A DNA stretch of 64,000 bases from Acidimicrobiia bacterium (GCA_022820925.1 JAJEEO010000006.1:186001-250000); one strand, 5' to 3'; shown: positions 8,289 through 17,697, numbered from the stretch's first letter. Translations and numbers: made by a program. Notes: generated by a model not told the origin, from the sequence alone.

Positions 8289-9025
8289 CTGTTGTTGTGT
8301 GCGCCGATCAAGCCGCTGATCATTGACCGGCCCAGCAGCATCAGCCACAGCACCGCGACGAATCCGCCGACACCGTTGATGGCGTTCCAGCCCTCGAAGT
8401 CAACGATCGCCGCAATGATCCAGAACAGCACGGTCCAGACGATGGTCACGCTGGCTGTGATGAGCGCAGCGGCGCGGTGGAAGCCCTTCGGCAGGATCGG
8501 CATCAAGCCGAGGGCCATCGACGCGGCACCCAGCATCACCAGCGGGGTCGACACGAAGGCGAACCCTTGCTTGACCGAGTGCATCGCGAGCGCCACCTGC
8601 ATGACAGCATCCGATCCCGCCGCTGCGCCGGCGCCGAGGCCGTCGTCGATCGCTACCACCATCATCATGTCGAGGCCCTCGCCGAGTATGGCTATGCCGG
8701 CGCCGATGCCCGCCATCATCAGGCCATAGCGCGTACCGGTGCAGTCAAGGCCTTCCTCGTGCGCCGTGAGCCAGACCACCATGAGGCCGGCGATGACCGT
8801 GACAGCGGCCATGGCGGTGAAGATGGACGTCAGGTGGCTCAGCCAGGCCAAGTCCGTCATGGCATCGATGCGGCCGACGAAATCCACCCGGTCTGCGCTG
8901 TTGACGATGAGGCCGCCGGGCTCGAGAAAGGCCATCACCAGCGCGAGCAGGCTGCCGTACAGCAGCGCGAATCCGCCACGTTGCCGACGGGTGTAGCTGT
9001 TGATCTTCTCCAGAACCATGGTCAT
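8285..9025 (-). CDS. Integral membrane protein of unknown function
   Basis: A 246-residue hydrophobic protein with about six membrane-spanning segments, for example FALLYGSLLALVMAFLE, FTAMAAVTVIAGLMVVWL, YGLMMAGIGAGIAILGEG, LVMLGAASMALGLMPIL, VTIVWTVLFWIIAAIV and VGGFVAVLWLMLLG. I recognise no family. A Met/Asp cluster (GEGLDMMMVVAIDDG) between two segments is its most distinctive part. It reads away from the SRPBCC gene and ends against the dioxygenase gene. A well placed ATG and full-length hydrophobic pattern support it being real. Confidence 0.75.
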   Translation of the reverse strand: MTMVLEKINSYTRRQRGGFALLYGSLLALVMAFLEPGGLIVNSADRVDFVGRIDAMTDLAWLSHLTSIFTAMAAVTVIAGLMVVWLTAHEEGLDCTGTRYGLMMAGIGAGIAILGEGLDMMMVVAIDDGLGAGAAAGSDAVMQVALAMHSVKQGFAFVSTPLVMLGAASMALGLMPILPKGFHRAAALITASVTIVWTVLFWIIAAIVDFEGWNAINGVGGFVAVLWLMLLGRSMISGLIGAHNNS

Positions 9026-9160
9026 GCGGCTCGACCCCCTTCGGCTGCGGATGTGGACCTGCGACTGACACTAATGCGGGCCTCGTAACCCTCAATGAGT
9101 CAGCGGAGCGGCGGCGACGCAACCTCTGCATCGCTGTCGGCCGTCGGTCACAATTGCCCC

Positions 9161-9745
9161 ATGGATGAAGCGACGAGCAGCGCATTGACGCCATCTGACG
9201 AGGCGCTGGCGGTGCAGTTCGCCGGCGACGGCTACAAGATGATGGAGCCGATCATCGGCAGGGTCGCCGTGGCTGCCCCGCGAACTGATGTCTGGGCGGC
9301 TATCAGCCCGGCCGGCAACCTCACCAACATCCACCCGTTCTGCGAGCGCAACGAGGTGAACGTCTGGGACGGCGCCCGCAGCCGCGACCACGTCTACTAC
9401 TACAGCGGCGTCCACTACCAGCGGGAGTTCTGCGACTGGCTCGACGGCGTCGGCTACGACCTGGTGCTCGGCCCGCCGGGGGCTCGCACTGCGCTGGTGC
9501 GATGGCGCATCACCCCCTCCGACGGCGATACCAACGGCAGTGACTTCACCATCAAGGTGGTAGCGCTGCTGCGCGACGACGTGCCCGCCACCGAACGCGA
9601 GCACTATGCCGAGCACATGATCCGTCGACCGCTGCCGTCATATCTCGACTCGGTGGTGCGCGGCACCGGCTACTTCGCCGAGACCGGCACTCCCGTCAGG
9701 AAGAACCAGTTCGGCACACACCCCATCTATTCGCCGAACGACTGA
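9161..9745 (+). CDS. SRPBCC (START/polyketide cyclase-like) family protein
   Basis: A 194-residue soluble protein with the layout of the SRPBCC ligand-binding fold. Strand VAVAAPRTDVWAAIS leads into a helix, followed by long beta-strands (DHVYYYSGVHYQREF, RTALVRWRITP, SDFTIKVVALLRDD) and a C-terminal helix region (HMIRRPLPSYLDSVVRGTGYF) typical of the hydrophobic-pocket lid. Such proteins bind lipids or aromatic intermediates. The frame is open from 9095, but ATG 9161 fits the fold better; neither start has a strong ribosome site. Ligand unknown. Confidence 0.7.
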   Translation: MDEATSSALTPSDEALAVQFAGDGYKMMEPIIGRVAVAAPRTDVWAAISPAGNLTNIHPFCERNEVNVWDGARSRDHVYYYSGVHYQREFCDWLDGVGYDLVLGPPGARTALVRWRITPSDGDTNGSDFTIKVVALLRDDVPATEREHYAEHMIRRPLPSYLDSVVRGTGYFAETGTPVRKNQFGTHPIYSPND

Positions 9746-9774
9746 CTGGCCCGAGGGGCTCGCCTGACGTCAAC

Positions 9775-11421
9775 TCACTTGGGCTCAGGCAACTTCAGCA
9801 AGATCCGAGCCGCTGCGCGAGCTTGGTCCAGCGTCGGCACGAATCGGTTTCTCGGCACTTTCTCGAGTGCGTTCAACGCGCGCAGGCTCGTCGCCGGCGG
9901 GCCGTCGAGCCCCATCACGATGACTTCGGTCTCGCTTTCCACCGCTGTGTCGATGAGGTACTCCACGAGCATCGCCGCGCTGTCATCGATGTACACCGTG
10001 TCGGTGAAGTCGATGATCACCACCTCGTGCTCCGCAATGTCCGCGCCCAGAATGTCGATAAGGCTCTTCGATGAGGCCACTGTGAACGTGCCTCGGAGTG
10101 CGACCAGCCCGACCCGTGCAGAGAACTCGCCCGGCGCGGCCTCGTCGGCCTGTTCGGCGTCCTCTCCCAGGAAGCTCTGATCCAGCAGCGGCACCGAGAC
10201 CACGCTGTCGAGCTGCAGCCGCTCGAACTGGCGGGCGGCAGACATCGCAGCCACGATCAGCCCGATCGCCACCGCAGTGATGAGGTCGAGCACCACGGTC
10301 AGCACCATGGTGATGCCCATGATCACCAGGTGCTCGCGCTGCACCCGGTGCATCCGCTTGAGGAAGCGCCAATCGACGATGTCCCAGCCGACCTTCAGCA
10401 GGATTCCCGCCAGCGCTGCGAGCGGCACCGACTCCACGTAGCCCCCGGCTCCGAGCACCAACGCCAAGAGCACCAGGGCGCGCAGCGCACCCGAGACCCG
10501 GGTGCTGCCGCCGGCCCGGATGTTCACCACGGTGCCGACGGTGGCCCCTGCGCCCGGCAGCCCGCCCACCAGGCCAGCAGCGATATTGCCCAGCCCCTGG
10601 CCGATGAGCTCCTGGTTCGGGTTGTGCCTCGTTCGGGTCATCGAGTCGGCGATCAGCGAAGTCAGCAGGCTGTCGACGGCGCCCAGCAGGGCGAGCGTGA
10701 TGGCGGGCTGGACTGCGCCGGCCAAGATCCCCAGCGACAGTACAGGTTCCTCGAAGCCGGGCAAGCCGGTGGGCACCTCGCCGATCGTCGGGGCGTCGCC
10801 CAACAACAGCACGCCCATCAGCGTCCCCACGGCGAGCGCGGCGAGCGTCGCCGGGAACCAGCGATGCAGCCGGGCCGGCCAGAAGATGCAGACCCCCAGG
10901 CTCACAGCGGCGATCGCCACGGCGCTCGCATTGAGGTTCACGATGGCGTCGGGCCAGGCGCGCATCACGTCGAGCGGCCCGCCGCCGGCCCCGTCGACGC
11001 CCAGTGCGGGAAGCGTCTGCAGGATGATGATGATGATGCCGACGCCCGACATGAATCCCGAGATCACCGAGTACGGCGTGTAGGAAACGAAGCGTCCGAA
11101 TCGCAGCACGCCGAGCAGCGCCTGGATGATCCCGGCCATCACCACGACCGTGAGCGCCTCTTGGAGCGTCGAAGCATGTTCGGTGATGACCACCGCCATG
11201 GCTACGGCCATCGGCCCGGTGGGCCCCGAGATCTGCGAGCGAGTCCCGCCGAACACCGCCGCGAAGAAGCCCAAGGCGATCGCGCCGTACAGCCCGGCCA
11301 TCGCGCCGAGACCCGAGGCCACGCCAAATGCGAGCGCCACGGGCAGGCCCACCACGGCCGTCGTGACGCCGCCGAAGACGTCGCCGCGCAGTGTCGAGAG
11401 GGTGTACCCCCGAGCTTGCAT
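9775..11421 (-). CDS. SulP family inorganic anion transporter with STAS domain
   Basis: A 548-residue secondary transporter of the SLC26/SulP family, which moves sulfate, bicarbonate or related anions across the inner membrane. The family signature SQISGPTGPMAVAMA is near residue 65, and about ten to twelve membrane segments follow to residue 400. A cytoplasmic STAS domain occupies roughly residues 430-545 (VGLVALRGTFTVASSKSL, VIIDFTDTVYIDDSAA). The Ser of DDSAA lies where STAS domains are phosphorylated. The anion (sulfate or bicarbonate) cannot be chosen from sequence alone. Its stop is 29 bases from the convergent SRPBCC gene. Confidence 0.92.
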   Translation of the reverse strand: MQARGYTLSTLRGDVFGGVTTAVVGLPVALAFGVASGLGAMAGLYGAIALGFFAAVFGGTRSQISGPTGPMAVAMAVVITEHASTLQEALTVVVMAGIIQALLGVLRFGRFVSYTPYSVISGFMSGVGIIIIILQTLPALGVDGAGGGPLDVMRAWPDAIVNLNASAVAIAAVSLGVCIFWPARLHRWFPATLAALAVGTLMGVLLLGDAPTIGEVPTGLPGFEEPVLSLGILAGAVQPAITLALLGAVDSLLTSLIADSMTRTRHNPNQELIGQGLGNIAAGLVGGLPGAGATVGTVVNIRAGGSTRVSGALRALVLLALVLGAGGYVESVPLAALAGILLKVGWDIVDWRFLKRMHRVQREHLVIMGITMVLTVVLDLITAVAIGLIVAAMSAARQFERLQLDSVVSVPLLDQSFLGEDAEQADEAAPGEFSARVGLVALRGTFTVASSKSLIDILGADIAEHEVVIIDFTDTVYIDDSAAMLVEYLIDTAVESETEVIVMGLDGPPATSLRALNALEKVPRNRFVPTLDQARAAARILLKLPEPK

Positions 11422-11582
11422 CTGCTGCCCCCGAGCTCGACGTTCCCGCTGGTGAGCGGGTTCGTCACCTGAACACTACGCGGGCCATATGAACGCCGCC
11501 CACGTCATCTTGGCGAAGCTCAGTTCCTCTCCCAGCGAGGGCCGCAAGCACCGGCGAGGGCAGAGCACTAGGTTGCCGCGGC

Positions 11583-12359
11583 ATGGGCGAATTCTGTTAT
11601 GCGGAGCGCGACGGGCACCTGTTCGTCGTCACGATCAACCGGCCGGAGCGGATGAATGCGCTGCACCCGCCGGGCAATGCCGAGATGTCGGACCTGTTCG
11701 ACGAGTTCCAGAACGATCCGGAGCTGTGGGTGGCAATCGTGACGGGGGAGGGCGACCGGGCCTTCTCGGCGGGCAACGACCTGCGCTACCAGGCCGAGGG
11801 CGGCGACCGTTCGGCGATGCCGTCGTCGGGCTTCGGCGGCCTGACCTCGCGCTGGGATCTCGACAAGCCCGTCATTGCGGCAGTGAACGGCGTGGCGATG
11901 GGCGGCGGCTTCGAGATCGCGCTCGCCTGCGACATCATCGTGGCCTCGGAGAATGCGCTGCTCGCGCTGCCCGAGCCCAAGGTGGGCCTCGCTGCGCTGG
12001 CGGGCGGCGTGCATCGCCTGCCGCGCCACATCGGGCTGAAGCGCGCCATGAGCATGATGCTGACCGGCCGTCACGTGCCCGCAGCCGAGGCCAAGGAGAT
12101 GGGCATCGTGGCCGAGGTGGTGCCACAGGGCGAGGCACTCGCATGTGCCCGCCGCTGGGCCGAGATGGTGCTGGAGTGCTCGCCGATGTCGATCCGGGCC
12201 ACCAAGCAGGCCGCCATGGCTGGTCTCAACGAGCCCAGCGTTCAGGCTGCACATGAAGGTCGCTACGAGGCGGTGCGGGCCATGAACAACAGCGCCGACT
12301 TCATCGAGGGACCGCGCGCGTTCTCCGAGAAGCGCCCGCCCCAGTGGCAAGGCCGCTAG
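11583..12359 (+). CDS. Enoyl-CoA hydratase/isomerase family protein
   Basis: A 258-residue crotonase-fold enzyme. The oxyanion-hole segments are AFSAGNDLRYQ and AAVNGVAMGGGFEIALACD, and the catalytic-Glu region reads LALPEPKVGL. The first catalytic Glu of classical hydratases (after the GGG helix) is harder to place. It therefore fits a general enoyl-CoA hydratase or a crotonase with another reaction. It stands alone between the SulP gene and the convergent glutamate-synthase-like operon. Confidence 0.88.
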   Translation: MGEFCYAERDGHLFVVTINRPERMNALHPPGNAEMSDLFDEFQNDPELWVAIVTGEGDRAFSAGNDLRYQAEGGDRSAMPSSGFGGLTSRWDLDKPVIAAVNGVAMGGGFEIALACDIIVASENALLALPEPKVGLAALAGGVHRLPRHIGLKRAMSMMLTGRHVPAAEAKEMGIVAEVVPQGEALACARRWAEMVLECSPMSIRATKQAAMAGLNEPSVQAAHEGRYEAVRAMNNSADFIEGPRAFSEKRPPQWQGR

Positions 12360-12372
12360 CCCGCCCGCACCG

Positions 12373-12386
12373 CTGAGTCAGCTCAG
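12373..12386. terminator. Weak inverted repeat between convergent genes
   Basis: CTGAG-TCAG-CTCAG makes a short five-pair hairpin in the 34-base gap between the hydratase and the convergent FMN-domain gene. It has no T-tract, so it is only a tentative bidirectional terminator. Confidence 0.25.
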
Positions 12387-12393
12387 AATCAGC

Positions 12394-13779
12394 TCAGTCG
12401 GCGCCGGGCACCCAGGCGGTGCCGGCCAGCGGCACCTTGGCCATGGCCGCGGCTTCGACGGTGAGCGCGGCCAGGTCTTCGGGCTCGAGGTTCAGCACGT
12501 GCGACTTGCCGTTGGCCCGGGCCAGGATCTGGGTCTCGATGGTGAGCACCTGCAGGTAGTTGGCCAGGCGCCGGCCCGCCAGCTCGGGGTCGAGCCGCGC
12601 TGACAGCTCAGGGTCCTGCGTGGTGATGCCGGCAGGATCGGTGCCGGCTTGGAAGTCCTCCCAGAAGCCGGCGGAGGTGCCCAGCTCGCGGTACTCGGCT
12701 TCGTACGCGGGGTCGTTGTCGCCGATGGCGATCAGCGCGGCGGTGCCGATCGAGGCGGCGTCGGCACCGAGGGCCAGCGCTTTGGCCACATCGGCCCCCG
12801 ACCGGAAGCCGCCAGCGGCGATCAGCTTCACCTCGCGGCGGTGCACGCCGAGTTCCCGCAGCGCCCGCACCGCTTCGGGGATCGCCGCGATCGTCGGGAT
12901 GCCGACGTGCTCGATGAACACGTCCTGGGTGGCGGCAGTGCCGCCCTGCATGCCGTCCACCACCACGGCGTCGGCACCGGCTTTCACCGCCAGCGCGGTG
13001 TCGTAGTACGGCCGGGCCGCGCCCACCTTCACGTAGATGGGCACTCGCCAGTCGGTGATCTCACGCAGCTCGCCGATCTTGATCTCGAGGTCGTCGGGCC
13101 CGGTCCAGTCCGGATGGCGGCAGGCCGACCGCTGGTCGATCCCGGTCGGCAGCGTGCGCATCTCGGCCACCCGCTCGGTGATCTTCTGGCCCAGCAGCAT
13201 CCCGCCGCCGCCGGGCTTGGCGCCCTGGCCCACGACCACCTCGATGGCATCGGCCATCCGCAGATGGTCGGGGTTCATGCCGTAGCGCGACGGCAGGTAT
13301 TGGTACACGAGCACCGACGAGTGCTCGCGTTCCTCCATCGTCATGCCGCCGTCGCCGGTGGTGGTGGAGGTGCCGGCGGCCGACGCACCCCGGCCGAGCG
13401 CTTCTTTGGCCTGCGCCGACAGTGAGCCGAAGCTCATCCCGGCGATCGTGACCGGGATCTGCAGGCGGACCGGCTGCGAAGCGCGATCCTCGCCGATCAC
13501 GACATCGGTGCCGCACGCCTCGCGATACCCCTCCAAGGGGTAGCGCGACATGGACGCGCCGAGGAACACTAGGTCGTCCAGCGTGGGCATCCGGCGCTTG
13601 GCGCCCCAGCCGCGGATGCGGTAGATGCCGGTGTTCGCGGCCCGGCGGATCTCGGCGATCACGTTGCGGTCGAAGGTGTACGACTCGCGCAGGTGCCAGT
13701 TCTGGGGGTCGTCGGCGGCGAGCGGGTCGAGGTCGCCAGCGGGCCTCCCGCCCGGTGCCCCTTTCGGTGTCGTGCTCAC
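12394..13779 (-). CDS. FMN-binding glutamate synthase-like protein (GlxD/MgsC type)
   Basis: A 461-residue protein equal to the FMN/synthase barrel of glutamate synthase. Key parts are IAGMSFGSLSAQAKEALGRG, the TTTGDGG and QGAKPGGGG loops, VDGMQGGTAATQ and AAGGFRSGADVAKALALGAD (FMN phosphate loop). In stand-alone homologues (GlxD; MgsC of N-methylglutamate synthase) this is the subunit where ammonia meets the 2-oxo acid. The iron-sulfur region is altered: where the family has cysteines before its GITTQ segment, this protein has GTDPAGITTQ with Asp 381, and it has only two Cys in total. Last gene of a three-gene operon; its start overlaps the preceding stop by 4 bases. Confidence 0.85.
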   Translation of the reverse strand: MSTTPKGAPGGRPAGDLDPLAADDPQNWHLRESYTFDRNVIAEIRRAANTGIYRIRGWGAKRRMPTLDDLVFLGASMSRYPLEGYREACGTDVVIGEDRASQPVRLQIPVTIAGMSFGSLSAQAKEALGRGASAAGTSTTTGDGGMTMEEREHSSVLVYQYLPSRYGMNPDHLRMADAIEVVVGQGAKPGGGGMLLGQKITERVAEMRTLPTGIDQRSACRHPDWTGPDDLEIKIGELREITDWRVPIYVKVGAARPYYDTALAVKAGADAVVVDGMQGGTAATQDVFIEHVGIPTIAAIPEAVRALRELGVHRREVKLIAAGGFRSGADVAKALALGADAASIGTAALIAIGDNDPAYEAEYRELGTSAGFWEDFQAGTDPAGITTQDPELSARLDPELAGRRLANYLQVLTIETQILARANGKSHVLNLEPEDLAALTVEAAAMAKVPLAGTAWVPGAD

Positions 13780-14507
13780 CGGTGATCACCGCCTGCGGCC
13801 TGTGCCGCTGCCTGCGCGGCGTCCACGTCGTCGATCGTGAAGTTGTAGAGGCGGCGGGCCGAGCCGTAGCGGCGGAAGTCGCCGGGGTCGACCCCGTGTG
13901 CCGCTTCGCCGGCGGCGGCCAGCAGCCCCGCCACGGTCTCGACGTGCTCGGGACGCATCTCCTTGGGGACGCAGTCGGCTCCGAGCGACTCCACCTCGCC
14001 CCGCACGAAGATCTGCGCCTCGTAGATTGAGTCGCCCAGGTCGGCCGCGGCGTCGCCGCAGACCACCAGGTTCCCCGCCTGGGCCATGAACGCGCTCATG
14101 TGGCCCACGTTGCCGCCGACCACGATGTCGACGCCCTTCATCGAGATGCCGCAGCGGGCACCCGCGTTGCCCCCCACCACCAGCAGGCCGCCGCAGCCCG
14201 TGGCGCCCGCCGACATGGTGGCGTTGCCGGTGATGCGCACCTCGCCCGACATGATGTTCTCGGCGAGCCCGGTGCTGGCGTTGCCCTCGATCAGCACACG
14301 CCCCTGCTGGTGCATGCCGGCGCCGTAGTAGCCCACCGAGCCCCGCACCACCACATCGATGTCGGCGGTGATGCCGCAGGCCACCGCGTGGGCGCCGCGG
14401 GGGTTGAGGACCTCGAACGACTCGCCGTCGGCGGCTTCGTGCAGTGCTTGGTTGAGCTTGCGCCGGGCCGATTCGGCGAGGTCGAACGTCCGCACTGCGG
14501 TGCTCAC
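13776..14507 (-). CDS. GXGXG glutamate synthase alpha-subunit C-terminal domain protein (GlxC/MgsB type)
   Basis: A 243-residue right-handed beta-helix protein equal to the C-terminal GXGXG domain of glutamate synthase. Repeating strands with Gly turns are visible: RGSVGYYGAGMHQ, EGNASTGLAENI, TGNATMSAGATG, GGNAGARCGISM, GGNVGHMSAFM, CGDAAADLGDS. In stand-alone systems this subunit is structural and joins the amidotransferase to the FMN subunit. It overlaps both neighbours by 4 bases (ATGA junctions), so the three proteins are translationally coupled and very likely form one complex. Confidence 0.9.
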   Translation of the reverse strand: MSTAVRTFDLAESARRKLNQALHEAADGESFEVLNPRGAHAVACGITADIDVVVRGSVGYYGAGMHQQGRVLIEGNASTGLAENIMSGEVRITGNATMSAGATGCGGLLVVGGNAGARCGISMKGVDIVVGGNVGHMSAFMAQAGNLVVCGDAAADLGDSIYEAQIFVRGEVESLGADCVPKEMRPEHVETVAGLLAAAGEAAHGVDPGDFRRYGSARRLYNFTIDDVDAAQAAAQAAGGDHR

Positions 14508-15403
14508 GCCGCGAGGCTCCAGGTGTAGATGCGGGCCGGCTCGGGTTCCCAGACTTCGGCGTGCAGCGCACCGGGCAGGCGGGCGATGGCGCGGTACTCA
14601 GACGACATGGCGACCCAGTCGTCGGTTTCGGCCACCACTGCGGGCTTGCAGGCGATGGGGTCGCGCAGGATGGCGAACCCGTCGGCGACGCCGATGGCGA
14701 AGGTGTAGAAGCCGTCGAGGTCGCCGAGCGCACCTTCCAAGGCCTCCGAGATGGTGTCGCCCGAGCGCATCCGCCAGGCCAGGTAACCGGCGGCCACCTC
14801 GGAGTCGTTCTCGGTCTGGAACGACTCGCCCTGGCCTTCGAGCTGACGGCGCAGCAGGTTGTGGTTCGACAGCGAGCCGTTGTGCACCAGGCAGGTGTCC
14901 GAGCCGGTGGAGAACGGGTGAGAGCCGTTGGTGGTGACCGCCGATTCGGTGGCCATGCGGGTGTGCGCCAGCGCATGGGTGCCGGTGCGCGACGCCAGGT
15001 CGTAGCGCTCAGCGACGAGGTCCGGGTAGCCCACGGCCTTGAACATCTCGATCTTGTTGCCCTGGGCCAGCACGGTCGCGCCCGCCACGTTGTCGATGAT
15101 CCACTGGCGGGCGATCCGGCCGTCGCCGTCGGTGGAGAACACCGCATGGTCGTGCACTGCCGCGACGGTCACCTCTGCGCCCAGGGTCGCCTCGAGGGCT
15201 GCGGCCACGGGGTCCCAATTCACCTCGAGCCCTTCGGCCAGCACGGTGATGCGGGTGCGGCCGGGGACGCCGGCGTCGTACACGGCAAACCCGGCGCTGT
15301 CAGGGCCGCGGTCGCCCATCTCGGCGAGCATGACCTCGGTCAGCCGTCCCAATTCGTGCCGGTGCGTCTCGGTCTTGCAGAACAGGCCCACAATCCCGCA
15401 CAT
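14504..15403 (-). CDS. Class II glutamine amidotransferase (GlxB/MgsA type)
   Basis: A 299-residue N-terminal-nucleophile glutaminase. The start at 15403 gives MCGIVGLF, so that Cys2 becomes the catalytic nucleophile after Met removal; the frame is open for another 31 codons upstream but those are not part of the protein. Typical later motifs are THALAHTRMATES, NGSHPF and LVHNGSLSNHN. It hydrolyses glutamine and passes ammonia to partner subunits. First gene of the three-gene glutamate-synthase-like operon, divergent from the type III glutamine synthetase-like gene across about 180 bases. Confidence 0.92.
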   Translation of the reverse strand: MCGIVGLFCKTETHRHELGRLTEVMLAEMGDRGPDSAGFAVYDAGVPGRTRITVLAEGLEVNWDPVAAALEATLGAEVTVAAVHDHAVFSTDGDGRIARQWIIDNVAGATVLAQGNKIEMFKAVGYPDLVAERYDLASRTGTHALAHTRMATESAVTTNGSHPFSTGSDTCLVHNGSLSNHNLLRRQLEGQGESFQTENDSEVAAGYLAWRMRSGDTISEALEGALGDLDGFYTFAIGVADGFAILRDPIACKPAVVAETDDWVAMSSEYRAIARLPGALHAEVWEPEPARIYTWSLAA

Positions 15404-15586
15404 GGCGCACCCCCAGCCCCACGATCCGCGTCTGTCCGTCGGGCCTCCCGCACCGTAGCGCTTCGCCTCCTGTGGCCAGATGCCTGCGGGGTCCATTCAG
15501 GCTGTTTGGTTTCGTTGACTACTGTGCGCGCGGGGGCATGGCCGACGATCTGACGGCCTCGATCCGAACACGCCGGGGGGCGAATC

Positions 15587-16966
15587 ATGAGCAGCGCGAT
15601 CGACGCACTCGAAGAAATCCGAGCCAAGACCGAGGCCGACGGCGTGGAGTTCATCTACGCCATGTTCGTGGAGATGCACGGAAAGCCGTGCGCCAAGCTG
15701 GTGCCGGTCAGCGCGCTGGAGGGCTTGTTGAGCGACGGGGCCGGATTCGCCGGATTCGCCGCCGGCCCGATGGGCCAGGACCCCTCCAGTCCCGACATCC
15801 TGGCCCTGCCCGACCCGGCGTCGTACACGCAACTGCCGTGGCAGCCGAACGTGGCTGCCATGCAGTGCGACCCCACCGTGGAGGGCGAGCTGTGGCCCTA
15901 TGCGCCGCGGGTGATCCTGCGCCGGGCGCTGGAGGCTGCGGCCGAGCGCAACCTGGTGCTCAAGTGCGGCGTGGAGGCCGAGTACTCGCTGGTGGTGCGC
16001 AACGAGGACGGCTCGCTGGCCGTGGCCGACGAGCGCGACAACCTGACCCTGCCCTGCTATGACGCCCGGGGCCTCACCCGGATGCTGCCGCACCTCGAAG
16101 CGGTGTCGAAGAACCTCGATGCCATGGGCTGGGGCAACTACGCCAACGACCACGAGGACGCCAACGGCCAGTACGAGCAGAACTGGCTGTACTCAGACGC
16201 CCTGACCACTGCCGACCGGCTGATCCTGTTCCGGCTGATGGTGCACACGCTGGCCCAGCGCGACGGCCGCTACGCCACCTTCATGCCCAAGCCGTTTGCC
16301 GACAAGACCGGCAACGGCCTGCACACGCATTTGAGCCTGTGGACCGCCGACACCGACGATCCGCTGTTCATCGGCGGCACTGCCGGCGGGCCTGACACCA
16401 AGGGCCTGGGCCTGAGCGAGCTCGCCTACCAGTTCGTGGGCGGGCTGCTGCGCCATGCCCGCTCGCTGGTGGCGGTGGTGTGCCCGATCGTGAACTCCTA
16501 CAAGCGCATGGGGGTGGGCGCGCCTACCTCGGGGGCCACGTGGGCGCCGGCGTATGCGGCCTATGGCGGCAACAACCGCACCCAGATGATCCGCATCCCC
16601 GAACCCGACCGGATCGAGATCCGCCTCGGCGACGGGGCCGCCAACCCGTACCTGATGTTCGCGGCGTATTTGGCGTGCGGGCTCGACGGCATCGACAACG
16701 GCATCGACCCGGGCGAGCCCAACATGGACAACCTGCACGCGATGTCTGCCGAAGAGGTGGCCAGAAAGGGGATCGCCGTGCTGCCGCCCACCCTGCTGCA
16801 TGCCGCCGAGGAGCTCGAGGGATGCGAGGTGCTCGCCGCAGGGCTGGGCGACACCGCCGAGGGCCCCTACCGCGACTACTTCGCACAGACCAAGAAGGCA
16901 GAGTTCCTGGCCCACCACAGCGTCGTCACCGCCGGCGAGGTCGACCAGTACCTCACCCTGTTCTGA
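15587..16966 (+). CDS. Type III glutamine synthetase-like (GlnT / gamma-glutamylmethylamide synthetase-like)
   Basis: A 459-residue ATP-dependent glutamate ligase. It keeps the glutamine synthetase metal and substrate sites: EAEYSL, EQNWLYSDAL, KTGNGLHTHLSLW, VNSYKRMGVGAP and RTQMIRIPEPDRIEIRLGDG. Length and motif spelling fit the GlnT/GmaS branch, which can join glutamate to methylamine or other amines, rather than the housekeeping GlnA. GlnT-type genes are often found beside glxBCD or mgsABC, as here. Which amine is used cannot be told from sequence; N-methylglutamate dehydrogenase genes (mgdABCD) are not in the window. Confidence 0.87.
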   Translation: MSSAIDALEEIRAKTEADGVEFIYAMFVEMHGKPCAKLVPVSALEGLLSDGAGFAGFAAGPMGQDPSSPDILALPDPASYTQLPWQPNVAAMQCDPTVEGELWPYAPRVILRRALEAAAERNLVLKCGVEAEYSLVVRNEDGSLAVADERDNLTLPCYDARGLTRMLPHLEAVSKNLDAMGWGNYANDHEDANGQYEQNWLYSDALTTADRLILFRLMVHTLAQRDGRYATFMPKPFADKTGNGLHTHLSLWTADTDDPLFIGGTAGGPDTKGLGLSELAYQFVGGLLRHARSLVAVVCPIVNSYKRMGVGAPTSGATWAPAYAAYGGNNRTQMIRIPEPDRIEIRLGDGAANPYLMFAAYLACGLDGIDNGIDPGEPNMDNLHAMSAEEVARKGIAVLPPTLLHAAEELEGCEVLAAGLGDTAEGPYRDYFAQTKKAEFLAHHSVVTAGEVDQYLTLF

Positions 16967-17064
16967 GCGCCCCGAGCGCGGCCCGAGGGTCCCTTCAGGC
17001 CAGCACGACGGCCGCGCTCGCGTTGCCTACGATGCGCATCAGGGCTGAACCGGGGGAGTACGGC

Positions 17065-17697
17065 ATGAGCGCATCGGATGAGGCCGACAGCCGAGCGGCA
17101 GCACGGGCGGCGGTGGTGGCGGACGCAATGGACGACATCGCCAAGATCGACGCGCACGGCCGCGAGCACGGGGGCATCGACCGGGCCGGCATCGCCCGCA
17201 TCAAGGAGCGGCTGCTGGATCTGGCCACCCACGAGCACCTCTTCCCGAACGAGGATTTCCCGCCGCCCGACGGCGAGCGCGGCTCGTTCAACTACCGGCT
17301 CGCCCAGAGCGACGACGGCACGCTGGCGCTGTATGTCCAAAGCGTGAGCGAGGGCACCTCCGCGCCGCCGCATGAGCACCTCACCTGGGCGGTCATCGTG
17401 GGCATGCGCGGCCGGGAGCTGAACCGCTTCTACGACTGCTGTGCCGGCGAAGGCGAACCGCGCGTCGAACGCGAAGAGATGGTCGAGCGCGGTGCCGGCG
17501 TCGCGATGCTGGGGCACGACGTGCATTCGATCCACATCGAGGGCGCGTCGACCAACTTCCACTGCTATGGACTGGCGATGGAGAACATGACCGGTCGCCG
17601 CTACTGGAATGCCGAAGATGGCGAGTGGCGCGTCTTCACCGACACGAGCAGCGTCATCGAGGCCCGCCCGGGCTACCCAGCGACGGCCGCTGCCTGA
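17065..17697 (+). CDS. Cysteine dioxygenase-like cupin protein
   Basis: A 210-residue protein of the thiol-dioxygenase type of cupin. The iron ligands would be His103 and His105 (PPHEHLTW) plus a His in GHDVHSIHIEG (residues 151-157). This HxH...H pattern, and the surrounding strands (LALYVQSVSEGTSAPP, NFHCYGLAMENM), match enzymes that add O2 to cysteine, 3-mercaptopropionate or related thiols. The first 60 residues form a charged helix not found in the minimal enzyme. ATG 17065 follows GGGGGAG. Placed between the GlnT-like gene and a rhodanese gene, all in one direction. Confidence 0.75.
   Translation: MSASDEADSRAAARAAVVADAMDDIAKIDAHGREHGGIDRAGIARIKERLLDLATHEHLFPNEDFPPPDGERGSFNYRLAQSDDGTLALYVQSVSEGTSAPPHEHLTWAVIVGMRGRELNRFYDCCAGEGEPRVEREEMVERGAGVAMLGHDVHSIHIEGASTNFHCYGLAMENMTGRRYWNAEDGEWRVFTDTSSVIEARPGYPATAAA

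Noticed and set aside
7263..8348. N-terminal extension of the MaoC-like frame to 534 codons
   Set aside because: The extra part lies antisense to the PhyH-type dioxygenase gene and has no hotdog or other domain; a good ribosome site precedes the internal start at 7262.
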